A model generated the notes under the pieces. The model did no database searches, had not been told where the DNA came from, and saw only the letters and a program-made list of their open reading frames with translations. Shown here one piece after another: positions 38,783 to 50,603 of a stretch of 64,000 bases of DNA. Numbering within the stretch: the stretch's first letter is position 1; each line of letters begins with the position of its first letter. The translations under genes were made by a program, and so were the position numbers. This DNA comes from Haplosporangium gracile (Eukaryota > Mortierellomycota > Mortierellomycetes > Mortierellales > Mortierellaceae): the NCBI GenBank assembly GCA_015499985.1, contig JAAAUF010000045.1, positions 1 to 64,000 on the forward strand, read 5' to 3'.

Positions 38783-40265
38783 ATTATATGTTGGAAGTGG
38801 TAGTGAAGAAAGTAGTGATATTTTAGTACGAGTGGTGTGAGGATGTATTAATAATAATAACAAAAGGAAAAGGTGGAGAGTGAGAATGAGAGTGAATGAG
38901 GAATGAAGTAAGAGAAAGAGTGGGGAATGGCGAGAAAGAAAGGAGAAAGAAGTAGACGATGCAAAAGCAGAGAGCAGCGAAGGACCTTTTTTGTATTGGC
39001 AACAATTTTTTTTTTTTTCTTTTTGGTCGCCTGTGACTTCGATTGGATATCGGCTGGCGGGGTCACAAATATGTACAAAAAAAACATGGCTGCATATGGG
39101 TAAGCCTGAATGAACAACCGGCAAAATGGCAGGCGACACATCCGAAAACATTTTCTTTGTCACTCCAGTGAGAGGGTGCCCTTCTTCTGTCTTTCGACTA
39201 AGTGACCATTCAGGTACAGTATGAGAAGGTTACCAGCCATTGCTTGCACGGGAATGTGTCGGATGTCAAATATGTCTATACTGGTCAAAACTACGGTACA
39301 CAGTGTGTGGAATAAACAGTAACTGATGATGATCAGTTCAGTTCAAGTACGGCCAGTTCCCTATATCGCATCCCTCTTTTCAACTATCATGCAGGCACAC
39401 GGCCACATGGTAGAAAAAGAAAGACGTACTGGGCTCACTTTGTACTGTAGAGAAGCCATTGCCACTCTACTCGTTGCATTTGTTGCCTGAGGATTGATAT
39501 TACTTCCACTCTCCTTCACTTCCATAATGTATGCCAGCAACCAATACCACTAACAACGGCAGCTCAACCTGAATTCAAACTCTAACACTTTTGTGAACAA
39601 GAAAAAAGGGCTGCCTTATGTCTCTCTGTCAGTCCTGTCTGTCGCTTACATCCCTGGAGCCCTTTTCTTTTCTTTGTTCACACATGGGTCGAAGTATGTT
39701 CCAAGACGAAGACAGTTGTGAGAAGTGAGCAATCATCTTTTTTTCAATTGAGCAAACAACAACAGCAACATCGATATCGATATCCATCTCTTTGCAGCCC
39801 TGCTGCAGGCCTGGACTGGGCTTTTACACTCATAAGAACCCCTACAAACCGCCCCCCTGGTTGACCCTTTAGAGGCGAACAAGAAAAAAGTTTGCTCTCA
39901 TAATTTGTCTTTGTTCTTCCTTGACCTTCTTGTGTTCAATTACCTTTCGTGAACATAATATTCATTAGTACACTTTTTCATTTCCCCTCCTTTCTTTCTT
40001 TTCTTTTCCCCCTTGTGCTCGCACCCTCGTCCATTCCTTACTTTCCTCTTCTTTAACGAACCCTTCCTTCCTTCCTTACTCTCTTCCTCTCTACTCCCCT
40101 CTCCTCGACTCTCTTTCCCTCTCTGCCTCTCGGTGGATCCTTCCCGGATTGAAAGATATCTGCTTCTCGCTCCTCCCCTTCCCTCTATCTCCAGTGTCCT
40201 CTAACCCCCTTCTCATCTGAACATAACTCATCACCCTCTCATCCTACATCAACCTCCTCTTCGAC
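38783..40265. promoter_or_regulatory. Divergent 1.5-kb region, ketopantoate gene and Thr-rich gene
   Basis: The minus-strand side is pyrimidine-rich in transcript sense to about 38990. The plus-strand side has a long CT-rich leader (about 39980-40260) before the Thr-rich protein. A perfect 12-bp palindrome gatatcgatatc lies at 39773-39784. A CCCCT element and a C6 run follow near 39838-39860; CCCCT is the fungal stress-response core, but a chance match is likely. No open frame is convincing. Confidence 0.4.
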
Positions 40266-42197
40266 ATGTCACATCCTACAACAACAACACGTCCAGTCAC
40301 CAAGGCTCCAACACCAACAAAAACGGCCACTAAAACAGCAACCAAAACTGCTCGCACCACAACAGTTCGGACAACTACTGTGCTAGGTTCTAGAACGACG
40401 ACTATCCCCATAACCAACACCACTGCAACCATCTCCCCAACACCCACCCCTGAACCCCCCTCGAGTGGTCTTGCTCCAGGTGCCATTGGCGGTATCGCAG
40501 GCGGTGCCGTGGCTCTAATGGCCCTTGTCGGGGTTGTATTCTACAAGCGCCACAAGAGAACTACGGGGACCGGAGCCGCGTCCAAGAAGGGCGGTGGTGG
40601 AGACAACAAGGATGAGCCCATATATATGCATGCCTCCAACTACTCCAGCAATAATCATAAAAACCCTCCCCCTAATAATGGCATCTCAGGTCCTATGGCC
40701 TTGTCTGCCGAGCCGGACTTCGAGGTCTCTGCCGCCGCTGCTGCCGCCGTTCCCTCGCCCTATGGGCGGCCATCACAACAGAATAACCGTGGGCCTTCTG
40801 GGGCTGGCCCCTATGGCAGCCCAGGCAATGACAATAGAAACAACAACTCTAATCAACAAGGTCACTTCGACGAAAACAATAACAACCGCAACTATCTCGG
40901 CGGTTGTAAAAGTGAAAAGGACGACCGGTACAACAATAGTAACAACAACAATAATAATAATAGTCGGTCGTCTCGCTCCTCCAACGACGACAAAATCCCT
41001 CTACAGCACGACTATTACGACGACGTCCAGGATTACTACGACGGTCCTCAAGAACCTATTGGTGCCCAGCGCTCCATCGTTACCCCTCGAGATCTTACCC
41101 ATGGCAGCCTGACCCCAGCTCCTGAATACTATCTTGGCAAGGAAGACATAGACCCCCGGCGCGACCTTCGTGGACTGGACGAGCCAGAGACGTACATCCG
41201 GAAAGCCAACATGGACAAAAGCAACAACAACAACAACAACAACAACAACAGCAGCCACCAAGAACCGCCTGTCGACCAGAAGGGACCTGCAAGAAACCGT
41301 CGATCGTCCGTCTCGTCCGATGGCGGAAGTGCCTACATGACCCTGGAGCAGGCCCAACAAGCGCACCACAAAAAGATGCAGGGCCATAAGGAGAGCATTG
41401 GATCTGTTAGTGTATTGATCGATACCTCTAACAAGACCCAGAAGCCCAACCGCGCAGATGAGCCAAGATCGCCCGGAACCCCAAGCTTTGCCCACGATAA
41501 CGCCTCGATTACCATCTCGGATTCAGTCATGTCGATGATGCCCTCTCTTCCCCCTATCAACAGTCCTATGCCCTACAACAATAACAACAATGGAGGAAAC
41601 AACCAGCCCTCGTCAAGACCCAAGGATTCTGGCCCCATGTCTCCAGGCAGCCATGACGACCCCTATGCTGAGAGCGCGTTCAGTGAAGACTTTAGTTCGT
41701 ACCCCAACAGCCCACACTACGCTCCTTATAAGGGTGCCCATCCGTCCCAGCAGCATTCATCCCCACAGCATCCGCCAACATCCTACTCTCCATTCCCTCC
41801 AGGTCCCTACGGTCCAGGCGGCGGTAATAGTGGGTACCCTCAACAGGGCGATAACGGCTATCGTGGCAACGGCTATGGTCCCGGACCAAACCATGGTGGA
41901 TACCCTGGCTCCCCTCCTTACAATGGTTATGGCGGCGGTGGTGGTCGACCCCAACGTGGCCCTGGCGGCCACCATGGCGGGCCACCCGGTTACGCCGGTG
42001 GCGGCGGTCCTGGCCGGAATGGGCCCGGATATAGACCAGGAGGTCCAGGTGGACGAGGACCCCCTCCTTCCAACTATGGCCCTGGAAACGGCTACAACAA
42101 TGGATACCCATCCCGGGGTGCCAGTCCTGGCCCTGGAGGCTATAGACAGCACCCTTCACAGCAGCAGCGCGATCCTTACTATGGGCGTGCTTATTAG
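40266..42197 (+). CDS. Thr-rich single-pass membrane protein, long disordered tail
   Basis: A single exon of 643 residues begins at MSHPTTTTRPV after a CT-rich leader. Residues 1-70 are almost all Thr/Pro/Ala/Lys and suited to O-mannosylation. One membrane span follows (AIGGIAGGAVALMALVGVVF, about 77-97) with KRHKR on its cytosolic side. The tail is disordered. It has Asn runs (near 220 and 320), then Ser/Pro-rich sequence, and a final Gly/Pro/Tyr-rich part with GGYPGSPPYNGYGG-type repeats resembling prion-like domains. The layout recalls Mid2/Wsc wall-stress sensors, but no Cys-rich WSC domain and no signal peptide are present. It would therefore insert by its own span as a type III protein, unless a signal-peptide exon lies upstream. 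Family membership is unproven. Confidence 0.7.
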   Translation: MSHPTTTTRPVTKAPTPTKTATKTATKTARTTTVRTTTVLGSRTTTIPITNTTATISPTPTPEPPSSGLAPGAIGGIAGGAVALMALVGVVFYKRHKRTTGTGAASKKGGGGDNKDEPIYMHASNYSSNNHKNPPPNNGISGPMALSAEPDFEVSAAAAAAVPSPYGRPSQQNNRGPSGAGPYGSPGNDNRNNNSNQQGHFDENNNNRNYLGGCKSEKDDRYNNSNNNNNNNSRSSRSSNDDKIPLQHDYYDDVQDYYDGPQEPIGAQRSIVTPRDLTHGSLTPAPEYYLGKEDIDPRRDLRGLDEPETYIRKANMDKSNNNNNNNNNSSHQEPPVDQKGPARNRRSSVSSDGGSAYMTLEQAQQAHHKKMQGHKESIGSVSVLIDTSNKTQKPNRADEPRSPGTPSFAHDNASITISDSVMSMMPSLPPINSPMPYNNNNNGGNNQPSSRPKDSGPMSPGSHDDPYAESAFSEDFSSYPNSPHYAPYKGAHPSQQHSSPQHPPTSYSPFPPGPYGPGGGNSGYPQQGDNGYRGNGYGPGPNHGGYPGSPPYNGYGGGGGRPQRGPGGHHGGPPGYAGGGGPGRNGPGYRPGGPGGRGPPPSNYGPGNGYNNGYPSRGASPGPGGYRQHPSQQQRDPYYGRAY

Positions 42198-43099
42198 ACT
42201 TGACCATGAAACTTGCTCAACAAACAAAAAAAAAAGAAAAATAAAAACAAACCACAACCACAACACGCAACAATCAGACAGCTCACTTTATTTTTTAAGG
42301 TGAGAGGCTACAAAGAAAAAAAAAAAAGTGAACTAATGGGTTATTAGATGTGTGGAAGGAAATGATGTTTCCAAACTTTTTTTTCATTTCAGTACTTCAG
42401 TTTTCATTTCCGCTTATAAGAAAAGAAAAGGTGGTTATATCGGAGTGGACCACTTCTTCCTCTGTCCCCGAATTGATGGTTGCACCATCGATGTCTCTCA
42501 ACTTCTCGACTCACCGTGTACATATATCACGAGAGAGAGGTCTAATTGCTCTAATCTAGGTCGTCCTCTACAAAATGTCGCACCAAAGGTTTATCCCACT
42601 TCATCTAGCAAGTTTATCCATGGATCCGTTTTTAGTCCCTTTTGAGGGCAACTTTATTTTTCAACCGTTAAACCCCTTTTTTCATTTTCCGTCTAACGGG
42701 GGAAGGGGGAGGGGGGCTCATGCTACGATGTGGGCCTGATTGGTTCGAAACCATCTTGCTCATCAGAAACATTACCAGGGACCAACCAAGGGTATATCGG
42801 GGGTCAGGGACACACTGGAACAATACGTGTGGGCTAATTTACCAGCGCCCAATGGTCAGTTGGAGGAAGGGGTGCACGTCCAGCCACACACTTTGTCATA
42901 ACGTGGTTGTAATAATTGAAAAACAGGTAATTCCTGGTTTTTTTTCTATTTGCCACCTTTGTTCAAGGAAGTGTGCCGTTTCACGAGAAAGAAATACTTA
43001 GAAAAGCCTACTCTCTCTCTCACTCGTATTTAATGCGCAAGGTCGTCTGGACATATTCCATCAGCATGCGCGACTATTCACAATTCAACCCAAAATGCT
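42198..43099. other. Intergenic, nothing recognised
   Basis: These 902 bp hold the 3' flank of the Thr-rich gene (A-rich near 42225-42250) and a G-rich tract near 42700-42718. Short frames without support are also present. The GGTTCGAAACC string near 42740 is not part of a tRNA fold. Confidence 0.4.
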
Positions 43100-44622
43100 T
43101 CAAGTGCAAATCATCCTCCACTCCAACACTCTCTCCAGTCTCGGCCACGCGCTCGCCATCCAGTCCAGCTCCTCCGTCCCCATTCGATGATTGACAGCCC
43201 TAAACCCAAACTCCTTCAACCTCTTCAGAGCACTCAATCGATCTAGCCCGGAGTCGAGCGACAGTTTGAGAGTGTTGCGCTTGGGTGGGTACTTGTGGTG
43301 GTAGACCCGCCCGGCAACGAGCAGTGTACAGATGTTTGAGGGTCGGACAGCCATGCAAGAGGACCAACGGCATGTTCTTGGAAAGCACCATCTTCTTGTT
43401 CAAGACAATGTCGTCGATTATTTTCACCATCTCGAGGTGCAAACACTGCTCCACCAGCGCTGCCATCGTCGCCGGCATCAACACCCTCAGCGTAATTTCG
43501 TTCAAGGATGGCATCGCAGGAAGGACCAGTCCTGCAATCGTCTCGTCCAGGGCTGTCGTAACCTCTTGGTCGTATCTGACAATGTGCAGTCCTCGGAGGC
43601 AGCTGGGCTGCTTGTCTGCGATAGACTCCTGCTTGTCCGGCGAATACCTCGAATCAGGTTGGAGATTATTGATCGTCAATTGCTCAAGGTTCGGCAAGAA
43701 CTCCAAGGAGTTAAGAAGAGACGCCAATCGTAGAGGTCCGAGACCCTTGACCTCGAACGCCCGAAGGCGGGGGAATGGTTGGTCAAGCTCCAGGTCGATA
43801 GGGATAAAATATCGCCCAGATTTAAGCGAACTATATATATATATAATGCTGGAGTCCTGGAAGCTCTTCCAGGATCTTCTGGAGAGGATGCTCCATAATA
43901 TCGTTGTCTAATCGTGTCAGCTTTGAGAGGGATTGCATGATCTTGATCATCGCCTCACCCTTGAACACCAGGCTGTTCGACATAATTTATAAGACGGTAT
44001 TCAAGGTACAGATTATCCAGATTAGGGTTCTGTAGAACCAGGAACCAGAACTGTTGCGAGGCGACTGTGCCGCGGATGAACCTGTTGAGTCGCAGACGAA
44101 GGACGGGCTTTAGAGCGTCCTTAAAGGCAGCTGAGATGATGTACGATGAGATGATCACCTGCTGCTGTTCCACGGTCGGTCGCCCTTGTCTATCAACCCC
44201 CGCCAGGACCGGTAGGTCAAACAACGCGGCCTTCTCCTCAAATTGGAAAAAGCCTTTCGCAAACAAAGATCGCAGTCGAGTGATGGTCGATCCTTCTGCG
44301 CCAGCATTCATGAGAACAGCCATCCAGGTCATGCTGAAGTGTCGGATGTGTCTCCCATGTTTGGCCAAGATCGCTCGAAGCCACGTTTCATCCTTCTCGA
44401 CGATGGTGTCGCCGTTGTCGTGCGGTGGGTAATTGAAAGACAGGTCTGAAAGAACATTGGACCAGTTGAGAGTCTCGTCGTCGATGGTGTGCCAGAGCCG
44501 GAGGGTGAAGACCTCGTTCCAAAGACGGCTGACAAAACATAGGATTCGAGATCGGAGGGATCAATAAGGGGACCCAGGGCTCCCAGGACTTCTAGGAGCT
44601 ATAGCGCTACCTCCGTTGACAT
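43100..44622 (-). pseudogene. Broken F-box/leucine-rich-repeat gene
   Basis: Pieces of one protein run in order on the minus strand in changing frames. A start MSTEVAL is followed at once by TAG (44599-44601), then LLEVLGALGPLIDPSDLES. A shift near 44550 leads to CFVSRLWNEVFTLRLWHT and on to AKHGRHIRHFSMTW and QNPNLDNLYLEYRLI. A second shift near 43980 leads to SLVFKGEAMIKIMQSLSKL. Two stops lie next to an (AT)n run near 43830, followed by FEVKGLGPLRLASLLNSLEF and LNEITLRVLMPATMAAL. A third shift near 43300-43330 leads to SALKRLKEFGFRAVNHRMG and AWPRLERVLEW. The VSRLW and LRLWHT blocks and the leucine pattern fit the large F-box/LRR families of Mortierella-type fungi. None of the breaks has good splice sites, so decay is more likely than introns. 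Confidence 0.8.
43832..43845. repeat. Short (TA)7 run inside pseudogene
   Basis: Seven TA units sit at the point where the F-box/LRR relic hits two stop codons. Slippage here may have caused one of the frame breaks. Confidence 0.8.
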
Positions 44623-45029
44623 GGCTCAGGGATGGAGGGAGGGGAGGTGAGAGGAAGACTTTATTGTTGGGCATGAATGGGTCAAGGAGAGAGAGAAAAG
44701 TAAGATTGTTTCTTTCGTACATAACTTTGTTGTGTTTGGAGGATATGATGCTCGAGAGTGCTGGCGTTTTTTTTTCTTTGGGCGGTGCAATGGCAGGAAC
44801 ATAAAAGAGATGTAAACTTTGAATGTGGCAATGCATCGGAATGACCTTCCTGGCTCTACTTGTTCACACATCTTTTGTGCTCAGTCACTCGCAAAGAAAA
44901 CACGAACAACAAAAGGTATCAAAAGCTCACTCTTCGCGTGTTCTCGTTTTTTACTTCAATCTCACTTGTTGCTGCAGTTTGCTACCGTACATCAACTCAT
45001 TCATCCATCTGTTCTTCTCCTCGCTCAAT
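44623..45029. other. Gap between two pseudogenes
   Basis: These 407 bp hold mixed AT-rich sequence with no supported frame. They include the former promoter side of the F-box relic and the 3' flank of the quinone-oxidoreductase relic. Confidence 0.35.
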
Positions 45030-45625
45030 CTAGTCGATCTTGAGCAGCAACTCTCCAGTCAACTTGCGCCCCTCCAAATCCAAATGCGCCTGCCTCACCT
45101 CCTCAGACTCATACACCTTCGAAACTAAGACCTTCATCTCGCCTTTCTCAACAAACTCCACCAACTCCCCCCACAACTCCTCAAATTCCTCCCCTGTCGT
45201 CAGGTACTAACTGAAGTTCGTCACCGTCTGACGAATGTGTGTGGATGCCAGACGGAAGGCATCCAAGGGAGGGATGGGGCCACTCGAGAACCCGTATGAG
45301 ACAGGGGCCCTTGACAACGGACGATACGCAGGTTGGATTCAAAGGTCGCCTGCCCGACACTGTCGTAGACTGCATGGACGCCCTTGCCGCTGGTAAGGGT
45401 GGAGACGGCCTCTTCGAGGGGCACGTAATCGTTGAAAGAGATGACGACGACATGGTCGGCGCCGTTGGCGCAGGCGAGGGCAGCTTTTTCGTCGGAGAAG
45501 ACAATGCCGATGACGTGGGCGCCGAGATGGTGGGCCAGTTGAGTGGCGATGAGGCCGACGCCGCCGGCAGTTGCGTGAACGACGATCCTATCGTTCTTTT
45601 TCACTGGAAAAAGATACTTCTCCAT
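45030..45625 (-). pseudogene. 5'-truncated quinone oxidoreductase relic
   Basis: The sequence encodes the NADPH-binding and C-terminal part of a zeta-crystallin-like quinone oxidoreductase: FPVKKNDRIVVHATAGGVGL, HLGAHVIGIVFSDEKAALA, GADHVVVISFNDY and YDSVGQATFESNLRIVR. The frame then shifts near 45285-45310 to PIPPLDAFRLASTHIRQTV. It hits a TAG at 45207-45209 and continues as YLTTGEEFEELWGELVEF to RQAHLDLEGRKLTGELLLK and a stop. The N-terminal GroES-like domain is missing upstream. One shift, one nonsense codon and the truncation make it non-functional. It is closely related to the relic at 55.7-56.7 kb but is on the opposite strand. Confidence 0.88.
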
Positions 45626-46086
45626 CTTTATACGAGTTTTTTTCTTTTGGTTACAAGCAGTCCAAATTGGGCTGCTCTTGTCCAGGTGGTCAGAAAATGC
45701 TTGTCATTTTACAAAAAAATGGACACCAGTCTAGCATCTAACAAATACCTCTTCCAAGAAACTTGCTTGGAAAAAGAAAATCATCCAGGAGATACACAAC
45801 TTTACTGTTCGCGTTTGTCAGCTTTATTGCAACACATTGTCAGCCAATAGATGTTGAGCGGATTTACCTGTATTGAAAAGAAGTGTTTCTTTTTTTTTGT
45901 TCGCGTGGTCTCCTTCAGCTGCGCGGCGAAGTAATAGAACGCGCACCCGTCACACTGGAGAGAAGTCGCATTGCTCTTCGCTCTTTCAGCACCACTGCTC
46001 TTCGTTCTTTCAGCATCATTACTTTCCCTCTTACGCCATACTTTCGCATCAGAACTTAATGCAATAACTTATTTTATCAAAAAATT
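45626..46086. other. Gap between relic and AGFG 3' end
   Basis: These 461 bp contain no trace of the missing N-terminal half of the oxidoreductase and no other supported gene. A short direct repeat (GCTCTTCG.TCTTTCAGCA) occurs twice near 45970-46016. Confidence 0.4.
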
Positions 46087-49000
46087 CTACATGTTTAAGG
46101 AAAATGGGTTGGAGTACGCAGAGGTGGAAGTACCCGAGACATGCACAGCACCGGAAGAAGAAGATGAAAGGGTAGCAGAGAAGGGGTCGAGATCGTCGAT
46201 TGAGGGGTATTTTGACGTCGCGGCCACAGGCGATGGCTTCATCCATTGTCCAAACATATCATTCATGTTTCCTGATCCTCCCGCTCCTGCTCCTGAATTG
46301 CTGATGGTAGTGGGGACGGCCATTGACCGGCTTGGGGCACCAGGCATGGAGAATGCAGATTCGTAGATGGATGACGAGGAAGGTCCTGCAGTGCTACCAT
46401 CGAAAGCATTGTTGTTGTTGTTGCTGTTGGAGTTGATGCCAAGGGCGCTTTGGAGGTTGTATGATGACTCTGACGCCGACCGTATGAAAGCTGGTTGTGC
46501 CGCCTGTTGTTGCTGGTACTGGTTAATCTGCTGCTGCTGATCAAAGGGCGAACGAAGCGCAGCAGACTGTCCGTGTTGTTGTTCACCAGAGATCATCGCG
46601 AATGGGTTAGGTGACCTTGTACCAGATGAGCTGAGTCCATTCGTCGAAAAGTAATCCGGTTGCTGCTGCTGTTGTTCTTGTTGTTGTTGCTGGTACTGCT
46701 GAGGGACGGTCATGTTGCCAAAGGGATCTGAAAATGAGGGCTGAGGCTGGTTCTGTTTTGCAAACATGGCGAACGGGTTACTCTGCTGTCCAGAAGATGC
46801 AGGGCCCGCACTGATAGTACCGCCTCCATTGTATCCAGTGCTCGTAGAGATGTAGTCTGCTGTGAAGGCTCTCTGAAGCTGCTGGGGTTGTTGTTGCTGG
46901 AGTCCAAAGGGATTGGCTGATCCGGTGGACTGTGGGGACAAGGTCGTCGTGGAGGACGCAGCGACCGAGAATGCAGAAGATGGGGAGTTGAAAATGGATC
47001 CAGTCGAGCTGGCTGACGCCTGTGAATGGGGCTGTTGCTGCTGCTGACCCTGACCGAGAACTGAGAGGTAGTCGTCAAACGACTTTGCCCCGCCCATCAT
47101 TCCTGCTCCTGCTGCGGACCCAGCCGATGAAGAGGCACCACCAACAAAGTCCCTTCCTTGGAATGCGCCGTGATTCATATAGGGTTGCTGCTGCTGGTAT
47201 TGAGATTGGTGATCCTGAGACTGCCCAGATGATGCCAACGAGAAGGGGTCATTACTGAAGGTAGCCTGGAGAGCAGCGGAAGGAGATGGCTGAGAAAAGG
47301 CAGAGAAAAAGTCGTTGGAAGAGCGGGCTTGAGATGGAGACGCCCGTGCTTGTGAGAACGCAGATTGTCCAGCATATCCTCCGTTCAGTTGAGTACTAAA
47401 AGCGTCGTTGCTGTTGACACCAGCGGAGCACGATGAGTTCATGCCCATGTTACTGAATGCATTCGTCATCAATGAAAATGGGTCAGATGTTTCGATTGCG
47501 GCAGGTGTGGCGGCAAAGGTCTGCCCTCCGAGAAATGGCTGACTGTAATTGTTGTTGTTGTTGTGGTTATAAGATGTAAGGCCCATCGCATTGTCAAATG
47601 ATCCTTGCCTTCGCTGCTGCTGCTGTTGCTGCTGTTGCTGCTGTTGCTGTTGTTGCTGGACCTGGAGCTGAGATGAAGATGGCTGACCACTTTTGGGAGC
47701 TCCTGCTGGGTGGAATGGACTAGATCCTGCGCTAGAAGGGTCTGTTGACTTTGAAAATGTGGTTGATCCGCTGTCTGAGCTCAGGGTTGATGATTTTCTG
47801 CTGAGGGTGCGTTCAGGAGTCGCTGCAGATGGTGTGCTAGGCGATGTCTGAGGAGTACAAGAAGTATACATAACGTTAAAAATAGGTTCACTGGAATCGA
47901 TATGTCCAGAGAAAGAAAACCCTTCCCATTTTCATTAGCCATTCAAAAATAACAAAAAAAAAGAGCAAAAGGTGGCTGCTAGTAGGTCTCGTTCTTGTAC
48001 TTACAATGTGGTTATTGACGTCAATGCTCTGACTCTTGGAGATAGCGCGGACTCGCTCTGGAACAGCAAGGGCACTGCTGGGTCCATTGCCGGCGGTAGG
48101 GCTCGTAGGAGCGGAAATAGCAGAATTAACAGCGGCAGCAGCAGGAGAGCCGCCATTCGGATCTTGGTACCATAATTTCTTGACATATTTGGCTCTCATA
48201 AATTGTCGGACATCATCAACCTCGTGGGCGTCTGGCTCTGGATACTCTCGCCAGGACCATGTAGCCAACCAGATCTTCTTGGCGACCTATATTGCATGAA
48301 GAACAATAAAGACGGGCAAGGAAAACAAATGAAAAAAGGAGGAAATGACGGATAGGATGGGTTAGAAATGGGGACGCCTTGATCGGTGAGAGCACAAAGA
48401 AAAGGCACGCCTTTCTTCCTGACTGGTTTGGGCTCATTGGTTTTCTGCTTGCTCGTTGGACCGGTCGTCTGAGCTTCCCGTACTCGTTTTGAACAACTGA
48501 TTTCTTGCGTCCTTTTTCTCTCTGCTTTCCCCCTGAATTCGAAAGAAAAAGAGTAGCCAGTGAACGAGGGACGTTGAGGGGGAGGATAGGAGTAAAAAGG
48601 CGGGAGGAATATAAACATAAACAAAAAGACCGCATGGAAAATCTTTGTTGGTGTGTTACGCTTGGACGATGGCATATTATCATCATGATGTGAACCTGTG
48701 CGCGAAGGCATGACCTATGGTCGCATTGGTTGTCTGACCATGCTGACATACACTCCTTGTCCATCGTTTCTTTTTTTTTTTGCCAACCCAAAGGATTCTT
48801 GTTGCGTGCCGTCGTCCAATTCCCATTGCTCCAGGGATGTATGCTGTGCTGCCTATGCATCCGCAGTTGCGGTCCAGAGGAAAGAGGTAGAGCGACGACT
48901 TCTTACCGCATTGCCTCCTTTCTGAAGACCGGCCATTTCCTCGGAGGTGAAGGTTGATGCAGAGATCGATTTGACTCTATGGTTCAACTCACGGCTAAAC

Positions 49001-49845
49001 GTGAGGAGAATGAGTAGGAGAGGGATGAGTTGTTTGTCGTTTGGGTTTGAAAGCAATTAGTGAATTTAGTGTTTTCAGCTCCAACAACACAATCCGTTTC
49101 GTTTTTTCTTCTCCACTCAGCACCCAGGATAAAAAGATATCTCTTCATTCGGTCTGCAGCAGCACAGGCCGAGGGTAAGGATAAACAAAGGAGCGAAGTG
49201 CAGACCGTAGTAAAAAAAAAAAAGAAACTTACAGCAATCCGGAGCACTTTTCGCAAATGAAGGTGTTATTGAACAGGTTGGCATAGACATTGACCTAAGT
49301 CGGTGTAGGGTGCAGAAACGAAATAGGACAGATACAAAAAAAACAAAAACCGATTTAATAAGCCTCATCTAATTCCACTAAAGAAGCAATCTTATCCGGG
49401 TACAGTTGGTATCCTAGTTTTACCTTGGAGGGGCAGTCGAAGCACTTTTTGTTCTCTGGCAACTTCAAAAGTCCTGTCAGGATCCTATACTCAGTCGTAC
49501 GGCCAGTTGAAAAAGAAGATACGGTGTTAGTTAGCTCCATGTCGTTGATTTTTGTTCCTTGTCCTTTGCTACGGATGCGCGAGAAAAGGGTGTGGAAAAG
49601 TGCGCTGCAGGGGGTGGGTGAAGGGACGGTGAAGTGGTCGCCAGAAGGAAGAGGCAGTGAACGGGCAGAGTGAAGATGGGTGTGATGAACCCATGGTGGC
49701 TGTTGTGGTTGAGTTGAGTATCCAGTTGAATGAGAAAGAGGGAGTTGTTGGGAAAGGTAAAGTGCAGCGTAGTTGGATTGGGTGTTGGTTTCAATGATGG
49801 CGACTAGTTGTACCTGGAGTGTTTTTCTTCGATCCTCCTTGACAT
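46087..49845 (-). CDS. AGFG1: AGFG/HRB-type ArfGAP with NPF-rich tail
   Basis: Six exons (49814-49845, 49424-49484, 49233-49294, 48907-48994, 48005-48286, 46087-47847) give 761 residues. The zinc finger is C25-x2-C28-x16-C45-x2-C48, exactly the ArfGAP spacing, and the arginine finger is kept at R53. The blocks ELNHRVKSISASTFTSEEM, LQKGGNAVAKKIWLATWSW and FMRAKYVKKLWYQDPN match the AGFG subgroup with its HRVKSIS signature. The rest is a Ser/Gln-rich disordered tail with a polyQ run and NPF motifs (SANPFGLQ, SNPFAM, SPNPFAM, SNPFSLNM). NPF motifs bind EH domains of EPS15-type endocytic proteins. The expected role is sorting at clathrin-coated sites with Arf GTPase activation. The start MSRRIEEKHSR is chosen because it matches the basic helix before the finger in animals. 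Confidence 0.9.
47612..47662. repeat. CAG/CAA polyglutamine tract in AGFG
   Basis: About 16 consecutive glutamine codons, a mix of CAG and CAA on the minus strand, lie in the disordered tail. The codon mixture limits slippage. Confidence 0.85.
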
Positions 49846-50603
49846 GGTGAGGTGTGGTGGTAGTGAATGGGTGTGTGGGGTAGAAGAAGGAACGCAAGAA
49901 GGGGAAAAAAGAAAGGAAGGAAGAAAGAAGAAAGGGAATGAATGAGAGCAGAACGAGAAAAAGAAAAGGAAAGAAGAAAGACGTGGAGAAGAAAGTTGAA
50001 GCTGATAGAGTGCGGTGTGCGATTGATTGTCTTTTTTTTTGTTTTTAAGAAATTTATTGCGTCGTGGGTGTGCGTGCAGTTGTGCGATTGATTGTCCAGG
50101 CACAGAAGGCGGGAGGGATATCAGACATCAATCAATGAACAGGAAGGTTCAAGTGAAAAACATGGACTTTACTACTGTCCCTTTCTCCCATTGCGAAGGA
50201 TATGCGACTGGATGGCTTCCATTGGTGGGTTCGCTTGATTCACATTGCTTTGCATCATCTTGCCCATATCCAATTCTCACCGACTCGCCTGCCTACCTGC
50301 CTGCCTGCCTGCCTGCCTGCAATATTATGGCTGGATTGATGTGAAGTGCCGAAAATAGGGTTTTTGTATATGCCTTTCTTTTACTTCTTGGCTTTGAGTT
50401 TGCTCTCATTTTCACTTGTACAGTACTCTATTTTCCTTCATTTTTCTCTTTCTCGCCTCTCTTTTTCTTCTTCTCCTTTTCCCACTTTACACTTCACCAG
50501 TAATACTCACACTCGACCCACCTACCCTCAACCAACAGGACCAGGACTCAACCACTACCACCAGCAACTACAACAATTTGAAAGGGACTCTTTGTGGCAA
50601 GCA
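49846..50603. promoter_or_regulatory. Divergent promoter, AGFG and SCYL2
   Basis: These 758 bp lie between two start codons facing away from each other. Both flanks are pyrimidine-rich in their own transcript sense (about 49860-50040 for AGFG, 50360-50480 for SCYL2). The central part holds a CTGC tetranucleotide repeat at about 50287-50321. Confidence 0.55.
50287..50321. repeat. (CTGC)n microsatellite
   Basis: About eight CTGC units with one CTAC variant lie in the shared AGFG/SCYL2 upstream region. Confidence 0.9.

Noticed and set aside
39773..39784. Palindrome gatatcgatatc as an operator
   Set aside because: No known factor site matches and short palindromes of this kind occur by chance; kept only as a note in the upstream region.
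42720..42760. GGTTCGAAACC string suggesting a tRNA T-arm
   Set aside because: The flanks do not form acceptor, D or anticodon stems, and the loop length is wrong.
45221..45625. 134-codon frame as an intact small quinone oxidoreductase
   Set aside because: It lacks the N-terminal domain and runs out of frame before the C-terminal part, which continues in another frame after a stop.
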